From positions 682,001 to 746,000 of the forward strand of contig NZ_JAIGNM010000001.1 of the NCBI RefSeq assembly GCF_019711495.1: a stretch of DNA of 64,000 nt, in the 5' to 3' direction. This DNA is from Qipengyuania xiamenensis (GTDB taxonomy: Bacteria; Pseudomonadota; Alphaproteobacteria; Sphingomonadales; Sphingomonadaceae). Positions within the stretch are counted from its first letter, which is position 1; every line of letters starts with the position of its first letter. Positions 36,271-46,408 of the stretch are shown here, piece after piece. Position numbers and translations under genes: made by a program. The notes beneath the pieces are model-generated. The model made no database searches and was not told the DNA's origin. It saw nothing but the letters and a program-made list of their open reading frames with translations.

Positions 36271-36905
36271 TGGCCGAGAGCGGCGAAAAGAAACCCACCG
36301 GCTGGCTGCACACGCTGGTCGATTATGGCCCGCTGCTGGTCTTCCTCGGCGTCTACAAGTTCTCCCAGCCCGAAGGCGGTAGCGAGATTGCAGCTGTCAT
36401 CTCCGGCACCGGCGCTTTCATGGTCGCTGCTGTCATCGCGCTCGCTTTCAGCAAGTGGAAATTCGGCAAGGTCAGCCCGATGCTGATCCTCTCCACCACG
36501 CTGATCATCGGTTTCGGCGCGCTGACGATCTGGCTGCAGGACGAAAGCTTCATCCAGTTCAAGCCGACGGCAATCTACCTGCTGTTTGGCGCGGTGCTGA
36601 TCATCGGCTGGCTCCGCGACCGCGCATGGCTGCAGGTCCTGCTGGAAGCCGCCTTCGAGGGCGTGACCCACGAGGGCTGGCTCAAGCTTTCGCGAAACTG
36701 GGGCTTCTTCTTCGTCTTCCTCGCCGGCCTCAACGAGGTGATGGTCCGCACGATGAGTTTCGAAAGCTGGCTCTGGGCGAAACTGTGGGTGTTCCTGCCG
36801 CTGACGTTCCTCTTTACCTTCACGCAGATCCCGATGCTGCTGAAGCATGGCCTCTCACTCGAAGACACGGACGAAGTGCTGAAGGACGAGCCCCCGACGG
36901 GTTGA
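36270..36905 (+). CDS. ispZ: YciB/IspZ family inner-membrane septation protein
   Basis: A 211-residue protein with about five membrane helices and the family features VDYGPLLVFLGVY near the start, AFEGVTHEGWLKLSRNWGFFFVFLAGLNE in the middle, and FTFTQIPML at the end. It is implicated in septation and envelope integrity. The ATG overlaps the ftsY TAA by one base. Confidence 0.93.
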   Translation: MAESGEKKPTGWLHTLVDYGPLLVFLGVYKFSQPEGGSEIAAVISGTGAFMVAAVIALAFSKWKFGKVSPMLILSTTLIIGFGALTIWLQDESFIQFKPTAIYLLFGAVLIIGWLRDRAWLQVLLEAAFEGVTHEGWLKLSRNWGFFFVFLAGLNEVMVRTMSFESWLWAKLWVFLPLTFLFTFTQIPMLLKHGLSLEDTDEVLKDEPPTG

Positions 36906-36936
36906 ACTTGCAGGGCGGCCCGCTAGTGAGCCGCCG

Positions 36937-37413
36937 ATGACCGATCAATTCGAACTGCATTGGGCCACGCAGGCCGATCATGCCACGCTCGCCGACGTGA
37001 TGTACGACGCCGTGCGCCAAGGCCCGAGCCGCTACAGCGAGGCGCAGCGCGCCGCCTGGGTCCCCGAACGCCGCAGCGGCGATGCATGGGACGAGCGCCT
37101 TGCCCGTCAGGACGTGATTCAGGCTCGAGACCCGGACGGCGAAACGCTCGGCTTCATGAGCCTTGATGCGGAGGGCTATATCGACTTCGCCTATATCCGG
37201 CCCGCTGCGCAAGGGAGCGGCCTGTTCCGCCGCATGTTCGACGCGATCGAGCGGAAGGCACGCGAAAAGGGCGAGCAGCGCCTATGGGTCCACGCCAGCC
37301 TGATGGCGCAACCTGCCTTCGCACGGATGGGCTTCACCGTGGTGGAACAGCAGATCGTCCATATAGGCGAGCAAAGCTTCGAGCGCGCCGAGATGGAGAA
37401 AGTGCTGGCCTGA
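36937..37413 (+). CDS. GNAT-family N-acetyltransferase
   Basis: A 158-residue acetyltransferase. It has the GNAT core with FAYIRPAAQGSGLFRRMFDAIE (an altered R/Q-x-x-G-x-G/A loop reading AAQGSG) and a C-terminal FARMGFTVVEQQ strand. The substrate is unknown. It lies 31 bases after ispZ and ends 7 bases before the convergent kup. Confidence 0.9.
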   Translation: MTDQFELHWATQADHATLADVMYDAVRQGPSRYSEAQRAAWVPERRSGDAWDERLARQDVIQARDPDGETLGFMSLDAEGYIDFAYIRPAAQGSGLFRRMFDAIERKAREKGEQRLWVHASLMAQPAFARMGFTVVEQQIVHIGEQSFERAEMEKVLA

Positions 37414-37420
37414 GGGCCCG

Positions 37421-39364
37421 TTAGATTTCGACCTGGCTGCCCAGTTCGACCACGCGGTTGGTGGGCAGGCGGAAGAAGTCCATCGCCGTCGCGGCATTGC
37501 GGAGCATCCACGCGAATATTTTCTCGCGCCAGATGGGCATGCCGGGCTTGTCGCTCGGCAGCAGCGTCTGACGGCTGAGGAAGAAGCTGGTGTGCATCAT
37601 GTCGAACTCGCCGCCGCAGCGTTCCATTTCCTTCAGCCCCTGCGGCACGTTGGTTTCCTGCATGAAGCCATAGTGCAGCACGGCGCGGTAGAAACCGTCG
37701 CCGAGGTCGTGGATTTCGCAGCGCTCGTCGGCATCGACATAGGGCGCATCGGCAATCAGCACGGTCAGGATCACCACGCGTTCGTGGAGGACCTTGTTGT
37801 GCTTGATGTTGTGCAGCAGCGCGCTTGGGACGCCGGCGGTCTGGCTGGCCATGAAGATGGCGGTGCCCGGCACGCGCGTGGCGGAGTTCTTGGCGCTCTT
37901 GGCGAAGATTTCGATCGGTAGCGCAGTTTCGTGCATGCGTTCGCGCATCAGCTTGCGGCCGCGCGCCCATGTCGTGAGCAGGGTGAAGGCGATCAGGCCC
38001 ACGACAAGCGGGAACCAGCCACCATCAGGCACCTTGAACAGGTTCGCCGCGAAATAGGCTCCGTCGATGATCAGGAAGAAGATCACGACTGGCGCTGCGT
38101 ACCACCACTTCCACTTCCACACGCCGACGAACAACACGCCCATCAGCAGCGTGTCGATGGTGACCGCGCCCGTCACCGCGATGCCGTAGGCACCGGCGAG
38201 GTTCGACGAACTCTGGAAGGTCAGCACGAGGATGATCACGGCGACCATCAGCGCCCAGTTCACCACCGGAATGTAGATCTGGCCCGCCTCGGTTTCGCTG
38301 GTGTGGCGGATCGAGAGGCGCGGCATGAAACCGAGCTGCATGGCCTGGTGCGTGATGCTGAAGGCGCCGGAGATCACCGCCTGGCTGGCAATGAAGGTCG
38401 CGACGGTCGCAAGGATCACGAGCGGCAGGCGGTATTCCTCGCTCGCCAACAGGAAGAAGGGGCTCTTCACAACCTCTGCCGCCTGCTCGGGCGGAAGGCT
38501 GGCGATCATTGCGCCCTGTCCGAAATAGTTCAGCAGGAGGCACGGCATGACGAAGCCGAACCACGAGAGGCGCATCGGTCCGCGGCCGAAATGGCCCATG
38601 TCCGAATAGAGCGCTTCGGAGCCCGTCACCGCCAGCACCACGGCGCCCATCGCGAGGAAGGCGATGAACCCGTCGGTGACGAAGAACATGACCGCGTAAT
38701 AGGGATTCAGCGCGTGAAGGATTTCGGGATGCTGGATGATCTGATTGAGGCCCAGCGCCGCAAGCGTCGTGAACCAGACGATCATCACGGGGGCGAAGAG
38801 TGCCCCCACCTTTGCCGTCCCCCGGCTTTGCAGGACGAACAGAATGACCAGCAGCACCAGCGCGATCGGGATGACCATCGGATCGAGCGTATGGTTGACC
38901 ACCGTGAGCCCTTCCACGGCCGATAGGACCGAGATCGCGGGCGTGATCATGCTGTCGCCATAGAACAGCGAGGTGGCGAAAACACCGAGCAACACTACGA
39001 GCCAGCCCCAGCGGGACTTGCCCATGTGGCGGCTGAGCAGTGCGACGAGGGCAAGGCTACCGCCCTGCCCCTTGTTGTCGGCGCGCATCAGGATGGTGAC
39101 GTACTGGAGCGCCACCACGATAATCATCGACCAGAAGATCAGGCTGACGACACCGAGGACGTGCATCCGGTCGATCGCGATGTTCGCTGCACCGGCGAAG
39201 GTCTCGCGGAATGCGTAGAGCGGACTGGTACCGATATCGCCGAAGACGATACCGATCGCGCCCACGGCAAGCGCGGCCTTGGACCCGCCATGGCCGTGGC
39301 CGTGGCCCGTGGCGTTTTCCCCGCCGGTGGACGGCTGGGAGTTTGGCGTGGTCGCCTCTGTCAT
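37421..39364 (-). CDS. kup: Low-affinity potassium transporter Kup
   Basis: A 647-residue potassium uptake permease with about twelve membrane helices in the first 440 residues and a cytoplasmic C-terminal domain. Typical sequences are [43 protein letters not shown] and [14 protein letters not shown] His/Gly-rich segment (GHGHGHGG) precedes the first helix. The gene is monocistronic, with 114 bases between it and the ccm operon end. Confidence 0.97.
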   Translation of the reverse strand: MTEATTPNSQPSTGGENATGHGHGHGGSKAALAVGAIGIVFGDIGTSPLYAFRETFAGAANIAIDRMHVLGVVSLIFWSMIIVVALQYVTILMRADNKGQGGSLALVALLSRHMGKSRWGWLVVLLGVFATSLFYGDSMITPAISVLSAVEGLTVVNHTLDPMVIPIALVLLVILFVLQSRGTAKVGALFAPVMIVWFTTLAALGLNQIIQHPEILHALNPYYAVMFFVTDGFIAFLAMGAVVLAVTGSEALYSDMGHFGRGPMRLSWFGFVMPCLLLNYFGQGAMIASLPPEQAAEVVKSPFFLLASEEYRLPLVILATVATFIASQAVISGAFSITHQAMQLGFMPRLSIRHTSETEAGQIYIPVVNWALMVAVIILVLTFQSSSNLAGAYGIAVTGAVTIDTLLMGVLFVGVWKWKWWYAAPVVIFFLIIDGAYFAANLFKVPDGGWFPLVVGLIAFTLLTTWARGRKLMRERMHETALPIEIFAKSAKNSATRVPGTAIFMASQTAGVPSALLHNIKHNKVLHERVVILTVLIADAPYVDADERCEIHDLGDGFYRAVLHYGFMQETNVPQGLKEMERCGGEFDMMHTSFFLSRQTLLPSDKPGMPIWREKIFAWMLRNAATAMDFFRLPTNRVVELGSQVEI

Positions 39365-39478
39365 ATGTGGGTGTTATCCTGCCGCATTGCGTCAAAAACC
39401 TTGCGCTTCTGGGTGCGATCCCCGTGCAAGGTCGCGGCGCTTAGCACCAAGGTGACACCGCCGCAATATCTGCAAGGC

Positions 39479-40132
39479 TCACGGCTGGGGGGCTTCGTCG
39501 GCTGCTGGAGCGCTCATTCCGAGCAGTTGCTGCAGTCGCATGAACCTCAATGCGAGCGTATCGCGCCACGGAGCATCCTCGGGTGCGGCTTCCAGCGCCT
39601 CGGCCCAAAGCTCCACTGTTCTTCCGACCTGTTCCGCCCTCAGCCAAGAGAGGCCGAGGAAGTAGCGCGCACCGCCGTTCGTCTCGTCGAGCGCCTGCGC
39701 CCGTTCGAATGCATTGAGTGCGGGCGGGGTCAAATTGCCCTCGGCATGTTCGACAAGCGCAATACCAAGCGCCAGCCATGCCTCTGTATCTGCCGGATTT
39801 TCCTGCGTCGCGCTGCGATAGAAACCCGCTGCCTGCATGTAATCGCCTCGACGGGCGAACCCATCGCCGGTCAGGATCCAGCGCGACGGGAGCTGGCTCG
39901 AATCGAAAAAGTCGCGCCTCGAGCTGACGAGCAGTTCGCCATCGAGGCCCTGCTGCGCACGCGTCGTGCCGGGAGCGGCCTGCATCGCGGGCGACCCTTG
40001 CAATCCGTAGCCTGACAGGCCGAATAACAAGGCAGCACCGAGCAGGCTCCAGCCCGTCCGGTTGACCTTGAGCAGGAATACAGCCGCAAGGAAGCTGAGC
40101 GCTGCAAGTCCGATGACGGCAATCCAGCTCAT
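39479..40132 (-). CDS. ccmI: Cytochrome c biogenesis TPR protein CcmI/CycH-like
   Basis: A 217-residue protein with two N-terminal membrane helices and a TPR-containing periplasmic part (GDYMQAAGFYRSATQENP, ALNAFERAQALDET). CcmI presents apocytochrome c to the heme ligation complex. The ATG overlaps the ccmH stop by 4 bases, and it is the last gene of the ccm operon. It is shorter than typical CcmI and aligns best with its membrane-TPR core. Confidence 0.85.
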   Translation of the reverse strand: MSWIAVIGLAALSFLAAVFLLKVNRTGWSLLGAALLFGLSGYGLQGSPAMQAAPGTTRAQQGLDGELLVSSRRDFFDSSQLPSRWILTGDGFARRGDYMQAAGFYRSATQENPADTEAWLALGIALVEHAEGNLTPPALNAFERAQALDETNGGARYFLGLSWLRAEQVGRTVELWAEALEAAPEDAPWRDTLALRFMRLQQLLGMSAPAADEAPQP

Positions 40133-40533
40133 CCGCGCCTCCGGAAGCGACGCCAGAATAGCATGCCGGCAACAAGCACGAGAATCACCGGCACTGCGAA
40201 CAGCGGCCAGGTTCTCGTGCTGAGCACGGGTTCATAGCTCACGTAATCGCCATAGCGTTCGACCAGCCAACTGCGAACTTCCTCGGGGCTTTCACCCGAG
40301 GCGATGCGAATGCGAACCTGGTGGCGCATGTCGCCCGCCATCGCGGCATCGCTATCGGCGATCGACTGCGACTGGCACTTCAGGCAGCGCAGGGTTTCCA
40401 TCAATTCCTGCGCCTCGGCCTCGAGCACCGGATCTTCCAGCTGGCGATAGGCATAGGGTGCGGGCGGCACCGACTGCTGCGCAGCCACCGGCAGAGCGAT
40501 CATCATCGCGATGAGGGCGAAGAGCCCCTTCAA
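40129..40533 (-). CDS. ccmH: Cytochrome c maturation thioredoxin-like protein CcmH
   Basis: A 134-residue protein with a signal peptide (MKGLFALIAMMIALPVAAQ), the apocytochrome-thiol motif LRCLKCQ, and a C-terminal membrane anchor followed by basic residues. It reduces or presents the CXXCH site for heme attachment. The start is a TTG at 40533 that overlaps the ccmG stop (TTGA), with GGAAGG a suitable distance upstream. No nearer ATG keeps the signal peptide. Confidence 0.92.
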   Translation of the reverse strand: MKGLFALIAMMIALPVAAQQSVPPAPYAYRQLEDPVLEAEAQELMETLRCLKCQSQSIADSDAAMAGDMRHQVRIRIASGESPEEVRSWLVERYGDYVSYEPVLSTRTWPLFAVPVILVLVAGMLFWRRFRRRG

Positions 40534-41057
40534 CTCTCGGCCTTCCGCAATTCTTCGAGCAGGATCGGGACATGCTCTTCGCGGATATCGCCGATGTGCT
40601 GGTAGCGGATGACGCCCTTGCCATCGATCACGAAGGTCTCGGGCACGCCCGAGGAGCCGATGCCCAGCTGCACTTCGGAAAGATCGTCACGCCCGATCCG
40701 CGTATAGGGATTCCCGTGCTGGGTCAGGAACCGCATCACGTCGACCGGCTCATCCCTGATGGCGACACCGACGATCTCCACGCCCTGTTCCTTCAGGGCT
40801 TCGAGCTGCGGAGCCTCGGCAATGCAGGGCAGGCACCAGCTGGCCCAGATATTGAGCAGCTTGGGTTTGCCATCGTAGAAGTCACGGCTGTCGACGCCGG
40901 GCCGGTCGAGACTGGCAGGCGGCAGGGTGAAATAAGGCAATTCGCGCCCGACCATGCGGCTTTCGACGACGTCGTCCTTGGGCTGCGTCAGCTGGTAGGC
41001 CGCAAGGCCGAGGAAGCCGGAAAACAGCAGCAATGGGACCCACAGGCGCCAGCTCAT
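40530..41057 (-). CDS. ccmG: Thiol:disulfide interchange protein CcmG/DsbE
   Basis: A 175-residue membrane-anchored periplasmic thioredoxin. The N-terminal helix (WVPLLLFSGFLGLAAY) is followed by the redox motif WASWCLPC and the GVPETFVID cis-Pro loop. It keeps the apocytochrome c cysteines reduced. The ATG at 41057 overlaps the ccmF stop (ATGA); a longer upstream frame lies inside ccmF. Confidence 0.95.
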   Translation of the reverse strand: MSWRLWVPLLLFSGFLGLAAYQLTQPKDDVVESRMVGRELPYFTLPPASLDRPGVDSRDFYDGKPKLLNIWASWCLPCIAEAPQLEALKEQGVEIVGVAIRDEPVDVMRFLTQHGNPYTRIGRDDLSEVQLGIGSSGVPETFVIDGKGVIRYQHIGDIREEHVPILLEELRKAES

Positions 41058-43009
41058 GAAATCTTCTCCATTTCGAGACGACGCGCCGCGCCCTTGCGCG
41101 CAGCCGTGCGGCGCTTGAGGTCGGTGCGCACCCGCCCGATCAGGGCAAGGATGCCGCCTAGAGCCACCAGCAGGCCGCCATACCAGATCAGCGTGACGAG
41201 CGGCTTCCACCACAGCCGGACCTGCCAGCGGCCGTCATTGGAGGAGCTGCCGACCACCGCATAGAGCTGGCCATTCCAGCGCGTGACGAGCACGCTTTCG
41301 GTGGTTTGCTGCGCCGGGGCCCAGAAATTGCGCGATTGCGGTTCGATCTCGATCGGCTTGCCGCCGTCGTAGCTGACCTCCATCCGCGCAGCCATGGCCG
41401 TCCAGTTCGGACCGGCAACCGGCTCCACCGCCTGAAGCTCGACTGCCCAGGGGCCGACGGAAGTCCGCTCACCCTCTGCAAGAGCCGCCAGACGTTCGGT
41501 GGAGAAGGCGCTTTCACTGGCCATTCCGAGCAAGGCGACCGCCAGGCCGAAGTGGGCAATTACCATGCCCCAGACGGCGATGGGTACACGGCGAAGGCTG
41601 CGCCCCCTGAGCGGCAGGAAACTCGCCACGCCAAGCGCAATGGCGAAGGACAGGCCCAGCAGCGGCAACAGCGCGACTTGCGAGACCACGCCGAAGATCA
41701 CCAGCGCTACGAGCAGAAGCGCGACCGTGAGCGCCATTTCCTTGGAAACGCGGCTCCAGCTGTCACGCCGCCAGCGCAGCAGCGGACCGACCGCCATCAC
41801 CGCCAGCATCGGGAACACGAACACCGCGCTGACTGGATTGAAATAAGGCGGGCCCACCGAAACGCGCACATCGAACGCCTCGGTCAGCAAGGGATAGAGC
41901 GTTCCGAGCAGGACCACGGCGAGGATCGCGCTCAGCATCACATTGTTGACGACCAGCGCACCCTCGCGGCTAGCGATCGAGAAACGCTCGCCCTCGCTGA
42001 TCGTCCCTGCCCTCAGCGCGAACAGCAGGAGCGCTCCGCCGATATAGAGGGCAAGAAGGAATAGGATGAAGCTGCCTCGCTCCGGATCGACCGCGAAGGC
42101 GTGCACGCTTGTCAGGATGCCCGAGCGCACGAGGAAAGTGCCCAGCATCGACATGGAAAAGGCCACCACACCCAGCATGATGGTCCAGACGCGCAAGGCA
42201 TCCCGGCTCGCAAGGACGCTGGCCGAGTGCAGCAGCGCAGTCGCGGCGAGCCACGGCATGAGCGAGGCGTTCTCCACCGGGTCCCAGAACCAGTAACCGC
42301 CCCAACCCAGCTCGTAATAGGCCCAATAGCTGCCCGCAGTGATGCCTAGCGTCAGGAAAACCCATGCGCCGAGAATCCACGGGCGCATGGCGCGGGCGAA
42401 ATCGGGCGTCACATTGCGGGTGACCAGCGCGCCGACGGCAAAGCTGAAGGCAACCGATAGCCCGACGTATCCGAAGTAGAGAGTGGGCGGATGCAACGCG
42501 AGGCCGATGTCCTGCAACAGCGGGTTGAGACCCAGCCCTTCGAGAGCAGGCTCGGGCAGGCGCTCGAACGGGTTCGAGCTGAGCAGGAGGAATGCGTAGA
42601 AACCGAGAGCGACGAAGCCCTGTGCGGCCAAGGTCGCCTGCATGGTCTTTTCGGGCAGGCGGCGTTCGATACCTGCGATCAACGCACCTGCCAGTGCCAT
42701 GACCGTAACCCACAGCAGCATCGAGCCTTCGTGATTGCCCCATGCACCAGAAAGCTTGAAAATCAACGGCTTGGCCGTGTGCGAATTCATCGCCACCAGT
42801 TTCACCGACAGGTCGGTGATGGCGAACACCCACAGCAGCATCGCGAAGGCAATTGCAACCAGCCCACCCTGGAGAACGGCTGCCGGCCGTGTCAGCGCAG
42901 CGATGTCGCTATTCTCGCCCGCCCTCAGGGCAGCAAGACCGCCGGCAAGCTGCAGCACCGCCAGTGCTGCCGCCAACCAGAGTGCGGCAAGACCGATTTC
43001 AGCGATCAT
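41054..43009 (-). CDS. ccmF: Heme lyase CcmF
   Basis: A 651-residue multipass membrane protein with about fifteen helices. The heme-handling WWD domain reads WGGYWFWDPVENASLMPWL, and the LHPPTLYFGYVG segment has the conserved His. It attaches heme from CcmE to apocytochrome c together with CcmH and CcmI. It overlaps ccmE and ccmG by 4 bases each. Confidence 0.97.
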   Translation of the reverse strand: MIAEIGLAALWLAAALAVLQLAGGLAALRAGENSDIAALTRPAAVLQGGLVAIAFAMLLWVFAITDLSVKLVAMNSHTAKPLIFKLSGAWGNHEGSMLLWVTVMALAGALIAGIERRLPEKTMQATLAAQGFVALGFYAFLLLSSNPFERLPEPALEGLGLNPLLQDIGLALHPPTLYFGYVGLSVAFSFAVGALVTRNVTPDFARAMRPWILGAWVFLTLGITAGSYWAYYELGWGGYWFWDPVENASLMPWLAATALLHSASVLASRDALRVWTIMLGVVAFSMSMLGTFLVRSGILTSVHAFAVDPERGSFILFLLALYIGGALLLFALRAGTISEGERFSIASREGALVVNNVMLSAILAVVLLGTLYPLLTEAFDVRVSVGPPYFNPVSAVFVFPMLAVMAVGPLLRWRRDSWSRVSKEMALTVALLLVALVIFGVVSQVALLPLLGLSFAIALGVASFLPLRGRSLRRVPIAVWGMVIAHFGLAVALLGMASESAFSTERLAALAEGERTSVGPWAVELQAVEPVAGPNWTAMAARMEVSYDGGKPIEIEPQSRNFWAPAQQTTESVLVTRWNGQLYAVVGSSSNDGRWQVRLWWKPLVTLIWYGGLLVALGGILALIGRVRTDLKRRTAARKGAARRLEMEKIS

Positions 43010-43467
43010 TCGAGCCCTACGGTCGTCTCTTCCGCCATTTCGGCGGCCTGGTGTTCGCTCATGTCCTGAAGTTCGCGCGGGACATAGTTCTCGTCATGTT
43101 TGGCGAGCAGGTTGTCGGCTTCGAACGTGCCGTCCGCTGCCAGCCGCCCCTCGGCCACCACTCCCGAACCCTCGACGAAGAGGTCGGGCAGGATGCCTGC
43201 ATATCGCACTGGTATCGCCGAAGCCTCGCGACCGGTGACGGTAAAGGTCACCGTGATCCCGTCCGGCAGTGTCTCGAGCGATCCGGGAGCGACCATGCCG
43301 CCCAGGCGGACGGCCTGCCCCACGGCAGGCGGATCGGCCTGCATCTGCTCCGGCAGGTAAAAGTAGCTTGCCTGGTTACGCAGTGCGTAGACCGCCAGCA
43401 GGGCCGCGCCGACAAGCGCGACGATTGCGAGCAGGACCAGGACAAGGCGCTGGTGCTTCGCCTTCAT
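43006..43467 (-). CDS. ccmE: Heme chaperone CcmE
   Basis: A 153-residue protein with one N-terminal membrane anchor and an OB-fold periplasmic domain. The heme-linking His is in AKHDENYVPREL, where the usual Tyr also occurs. It takes heme from the CcmABCD complex and passes it to CcmF. It overlaps both neighbours by 4 bases. Confidence 0.96.
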   Translation of the reverse strand: MKAKHQRLVLVLLAIVALVGAALLAVYALRNQASYFYLPEQMQADPPAVGQAVRLGGMVAPGSLETLPDGITVTFTVTGREASAIPVRYAGILPDLFVEGSGVVAEGRLAADGTFEADNLLAKHDENYVPRELQDMSEHQAAEMAEETTVGLE

Positions 43468-43604
43468 TTGCGTTTCGCCTTCTCACGGCGCGCTTCGGCG
43501 CGTTTCATTGCGATCCAGCTCCATGCGATCATAGCCAGCGTACCGCCAACGCCGATTGCGTAGGCGGCATAGACGAAAGTCCATTGGTCGAGTGCCTCGC
43601 GCAT
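43464..43604 (-). CDS. ccmD: Heme exporter accessory protein CcmD
   Basis: A 46-residue single-helix protein: a short N-terminus, the hydrophobic FVYAAYAIGVGGTLAMIAW, and a very basic tail (AMKRAEARREKAKRK). This is the CcmD pattern. The ATG at 43604 shares a base with the ccmC stop (TGATG), and its stop overlaps the ccmE start. It is easily missed because a longer, unrelated frame reads through it. Confidence 0.92.
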   Translation of the reverse strand: MREALDQWTFVYAAYAIGVGGTLAMIAWSWIAMKRAEARREKAKRK

Positions 43605-44326
43605 CAGTCCGCCTCCATCGCACGGCGGCGCAGGCGCGCCTCGGCCTGAATGTCGGCGAGAAGTGCGCGCATGCGGGCCAGGACGACGCCGCCGAAAATC
43701 AGCGAGAAGCCGAGCACTGCGACGAGCAGCGGCATGAGGAAGACGCCGTCGATCGCGCTCTTGCCCATGGTGATGCTGGGCGGCTGGTGAAGCGAGTTCC
43801 ACCACACGACGCTGCGATTGATGATGGGGATATTGACCGCACCCAACAGTCCGAAAATCGCCGGGATGCGGGCGGAAATTCCCTCGCGCTGGGCGGCCTG
43901 CGCCAGGGCGATATAAGCGATGTATAGGAAGGCGAGGACCAGCATGGAGGTCAAGCGGCCATCCCAGACCCACCACGTCCCCCAGGTCGGGCGGCCCCAC
44001 ACCGAACCGGTGACGAGGCAGATGATGGTGAAGACGAGGCCCGGCACAGCTGCACCGCGCGCCGCAATGGCTGCGAGGGGGTGCCGCCAGACGAGGAAGA
44101 CGAGGCTGGAAACGGCGATCGCGGTCCATCCTCCCATTCCGAGCCATGCGGTCGGCACGTGGATGAAGATGATGCGCACCGTCTCGCCCATCAGCCGGTC
44201 GGGCGGAACCTGGGTGAAACCCCAGAACAGGGCCGCTGCAGTAAGCAGCAGGCCGCCGGTCAACAGGACCGGAGTCAACCAGCCAGCAAGGGCCAGGAAG
44301 CGTTTGGGATTGGCGAAACCGTGCAT
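43604..44326 (-). CDS. ccmC: Heme export/handling protein CcmC
   Basis: A 240-residue, six-helix membrane protein with the tryptophan-rich heme-binding motif WGRPTWGTWWVWDGRLTS and flanking His residues. It loads heme onto CcmE. It is the first gene of the ccm operon here. The usual ccmA and ccmB ABC genes are not upstream and must lie elsewhere. Confidence 0.97.
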   Translation of the reverse strand: MHGFANPKRFLALAGWLTPVLLTGGLLLTAAALFWGFTQVPPDRLMGETVRIIFIHVPTAWLGMGGWTAIAVSSLVFLVWRHPLAAIAARGAAVPGLVFTIICLVTGSVWGRPTWGTWWVWDGRLTSMLVLAFLYIAYIALAQAAQREGISARIPAIFGLLGAVNIPIINRSVVWWNSLHQPPSITMGKSAIDGVFLMPLLVAVLGFSLIFGGVVLARMRALLADIQAEARLRRRAMEAD

Positions 44327-44381
44327 GTCGAAAGCCGTGTGGTCAGCCTATTGCAGTAGCGGCCTCAACGGGCAAGCATGA

Positions 44382-45446
44382 TCAGCGTCCGATCAGTTCC
44401 TGCGCCATCTTGTCTGCCACCTGGTCGGGCGAATTGCCGGTCTCGTCGCTCTTCTGCCAGATCTGCTCGAGGCGACCGGGAATAAGGGCGATGCGCTTGC
44501 GGACTTCGTTGATGTCGCACGGCGCCTTTTCGTTGCGGCACAGATACTCGAGCGTCACCGAGATGATGCCACCAGCGTTGATGACGTAGTCCGGGGCATA
44601 GAGGATGCCGCGCTTGGCCAGCATGGGGCCATGCTCGGGCCGCTTCAGCTGGTTGTTCGCACCGCCGGCCACGATCTTGCAGTCGAGACGGGCAATGCCT
44701 TCGTCATCGAGGATCGCGCCAAGGGCATTGGGCGAGAAAACGTCGCAAGCTACCGACATGACGGCGTCCGACGCCACCGTTTCAGCGCCGATTTCACTGG
44801 CCAGCGCTTCGCAGCGGTCTTCGTGGATGTCGGACAGCGTCAGCTTTGCGCCTTCCTTGGCGAGCAGTCGGGCGACACCGCCGCCAACGCTGCCGGTACC
44901 CTGGATGGCGACATGCACGCCTTCCATGCTGTCCTTGCCGAGCTTGTGCTTTACCGCAGCCTTGATGCCGTGGAAGATGCCGAGTGCAGTGAACGGGCCG
45001 GGATCGCCGCCCGCCGCGTCTTCACCGTCGACCGGAAGACCCGAGACATACTGGGTACGCTCTGCAACCGCAGCCATGTCCGCTTCGGAGATACCGACGT
45101 CTTCGGCGGTGACATACTGTCCGCCCAGCGCCTCGACCGCGTCGGCGAATGCCGCGAGCATCTCAGGCGTCTTGGTCTTGTCGGCGTCGGCCAGGATCAC
45201 GGCCTTGCCGCCGCCCATGGGCAGGCCGGCCATCGCGTTCTTGTAGCTCATGCCGCGCGACAGACGCAACGCATCGCGCATGGCATCGCCGGGTTCGGCA
45301 TAGTGCCAGAAGCGGGTTCCGCCCGCGCCGGGGCCGAGATGGGTCGAATGGAGTGCAATAATCGCAGTCAGGCCGCTCTTCGCGTCGCGCACGAGCTGTA
45401 CCAGCTCGTGATCGTCATAGTCCGCTTCGGTCCAGAATGCAGTCAT
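44382..45446 (-). CDS. Leucine-type amino acid dehydrogenase
   Basis: A 354-residue Glu/Leu/Phe/Val dehydrogenase that reversibly deaminates a branched-chain or aromatic amino acid with NAD. The catalytic Lys residues are in MSYKNAMAGLPMGGGKAV, and the nucleotide motif is GTGSVGGGVA. The length fits leucine/valine dehydrogenase rather than glutamate dehydrogenase. The ATG at 45446 is used; an upstream frame passes through the tRNA-His and is not real. Exact substrate preference cannot be read. Confidence 0.9.
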   Translation of the reverse strand: MTAFWTEADYDDHELVQLVRDAKSGLTAIIALHSTHLGPGAGGTRFWHYAEPGDAMRDALRLSRGMSYKNAMAGLPMGGGKAVILADADKTKTPEMLAAFADAVEALGGQYVTAEDVGISEADMAAVAERTQYVSGLPVDGEDAAGGDPGPFTALGIFHGIKAAVKHKLGKDSMEGVHVAIQGTGSVGGGVARLLAKEGAKLTLSDIHEDRCEALASEIGAETVASDAVMSVACDVFSPNALGAILDDEGIARLDCKIVAGGANNQLKRPEHGPMLAKRGILYAPDYVINAGGIISVTLEYLCRNEKAPCDINEVRKRIALIPGRLEQIWQKSDETGNSPDQVADKMAQELIGR

Positions 45447-45501
45447 CAGCCTCTCGCCCCTTTGGATAAGGTATCTGTCTACCCGGTGCGAAGGGAGAAA
45501 A

Positions 45502-45579
45502 TGGGGCGATCGACGGGGTTCGAACCCGCGACCTCCGGTACCACAAACCGGCGCTCTAACCAACTGAGCTACGATCGCC
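45502..45579 (-). tRNA. tRNA-His (GTG anticodon)
   Basis: The minus strand folds as a 78-base cloverleaf with encoded CCA and the extra 5' G (G-1 opposite C73) diagnostic of tRNA-His. The anticodon stem is CCGGT/ACCGG with loop TTGTGGT. The T loop is TTCGAAC. It lies 55 bases upstream of the dehydrogenase gene on the same strand. Confidence 0.95.
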
Positions 45580-45772
45580 ACATGCCCCCGGAACGCTGCC
45601 GGGAAGGCGGCACATATACGCGAGTGACGGGCCGTCAACCCGCCTTGCGCAACGGCGCGTGCCTGTTGCACAACGAGGCCGATATGGGAAGCGAAAAAGC
45701 GTTTCAACCCCCACTCGCGCAACTATCTTTCTCGGCTTGATAGCGCGAAGCGAGCGTCTATCGTGCGATCCC

Positions 45773-46408
45773 ATGAATGCCCCGGGCGAATCCTCTGCCG
45801 AATTGCTGCTGTCGAGACCCGGCGTGCAGCGCGTCCCGAGCGACAAGCTGGAGCTGTTCCAGATGCGCGATTTTCTCGGGCCGGAGCTGCGCGAGAAGAT
45901 CATCGCGCTGATCGAAAAGGATCGCCGTCCGTCCACCCTCGCCGATGCAGGCGACGATCATTATTTCCGCACCAGCGAGACCTGCGACCTCGATGCCGGG
46001 GAACCTGCGGTTCGCGAGCTGGAGGCAATGCTCACCGCGCTCAACGGTATCGACCCGGTCTATGGCGAGCCGCTTCAGGGCCAGCGCTATGACGTCGGGC
46101 AGGAATTCAAGCCGCATTGCGACTATTTCAATCGCGGCGGACAGGATTGGGAGAAATACTGTTCGGTCGCCGGCCAGCGCACCTGGACCTTCATGATTTA
46201 CCTCAACGAGGTCGAGGCAGGTGGCGCGACGCGGTTCAAGGCCGTGAAGAAGACCTTCCAGCCCGAACCCGGCAAGCTGGTGTGCTGGAACAACATGCGT
46301 CCCGACGGGCGCGAGAACCCCAACACGATCCATCACGGCATGAAGGTTCGAAAGGGCGTCAAATACGTGATCACCAAATGGTATCGCGAAAGGGAGTGGG
46401 GATGGTGA
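45773..46408 (+). CDS. Prolyl 4-hydroxylase-like 2OG-Fe(II) oxygenase
   Basis: A 211-residue dioxygenase with the iron-binding HxD in KPHCDYF, the distal His in NTIHHGMKV, and a basic residue for 2-oxoglutarate after it. It resembles bacterial P4H proteins. The target protein or small molecule is unknown. I start at ATG 45773 (MNAPGESS), since the longer upstream frame crosses promoter-like sequence. It overlaps the following GFA gene by 7 bases. Confidence 0.9.
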   Translation: MNAPGESSAELLLSRPGVQRVPSDKLELFQMRDFLGPELREKIIALIEKDRRPSTLADAGDDHYFRTSETCDLDAGEPAVRELEAMLTALNGIDPVYGEPLQGQRYDVGQEFKPHCDYFNRGGQDWEKYCSVAGQRTWTFMIYLNEVEAGGATRFKAVKKTFQPEPGKLVCWNNMRPDGRENPNTIHHGMKVRKGVKYVITKWYREREWGW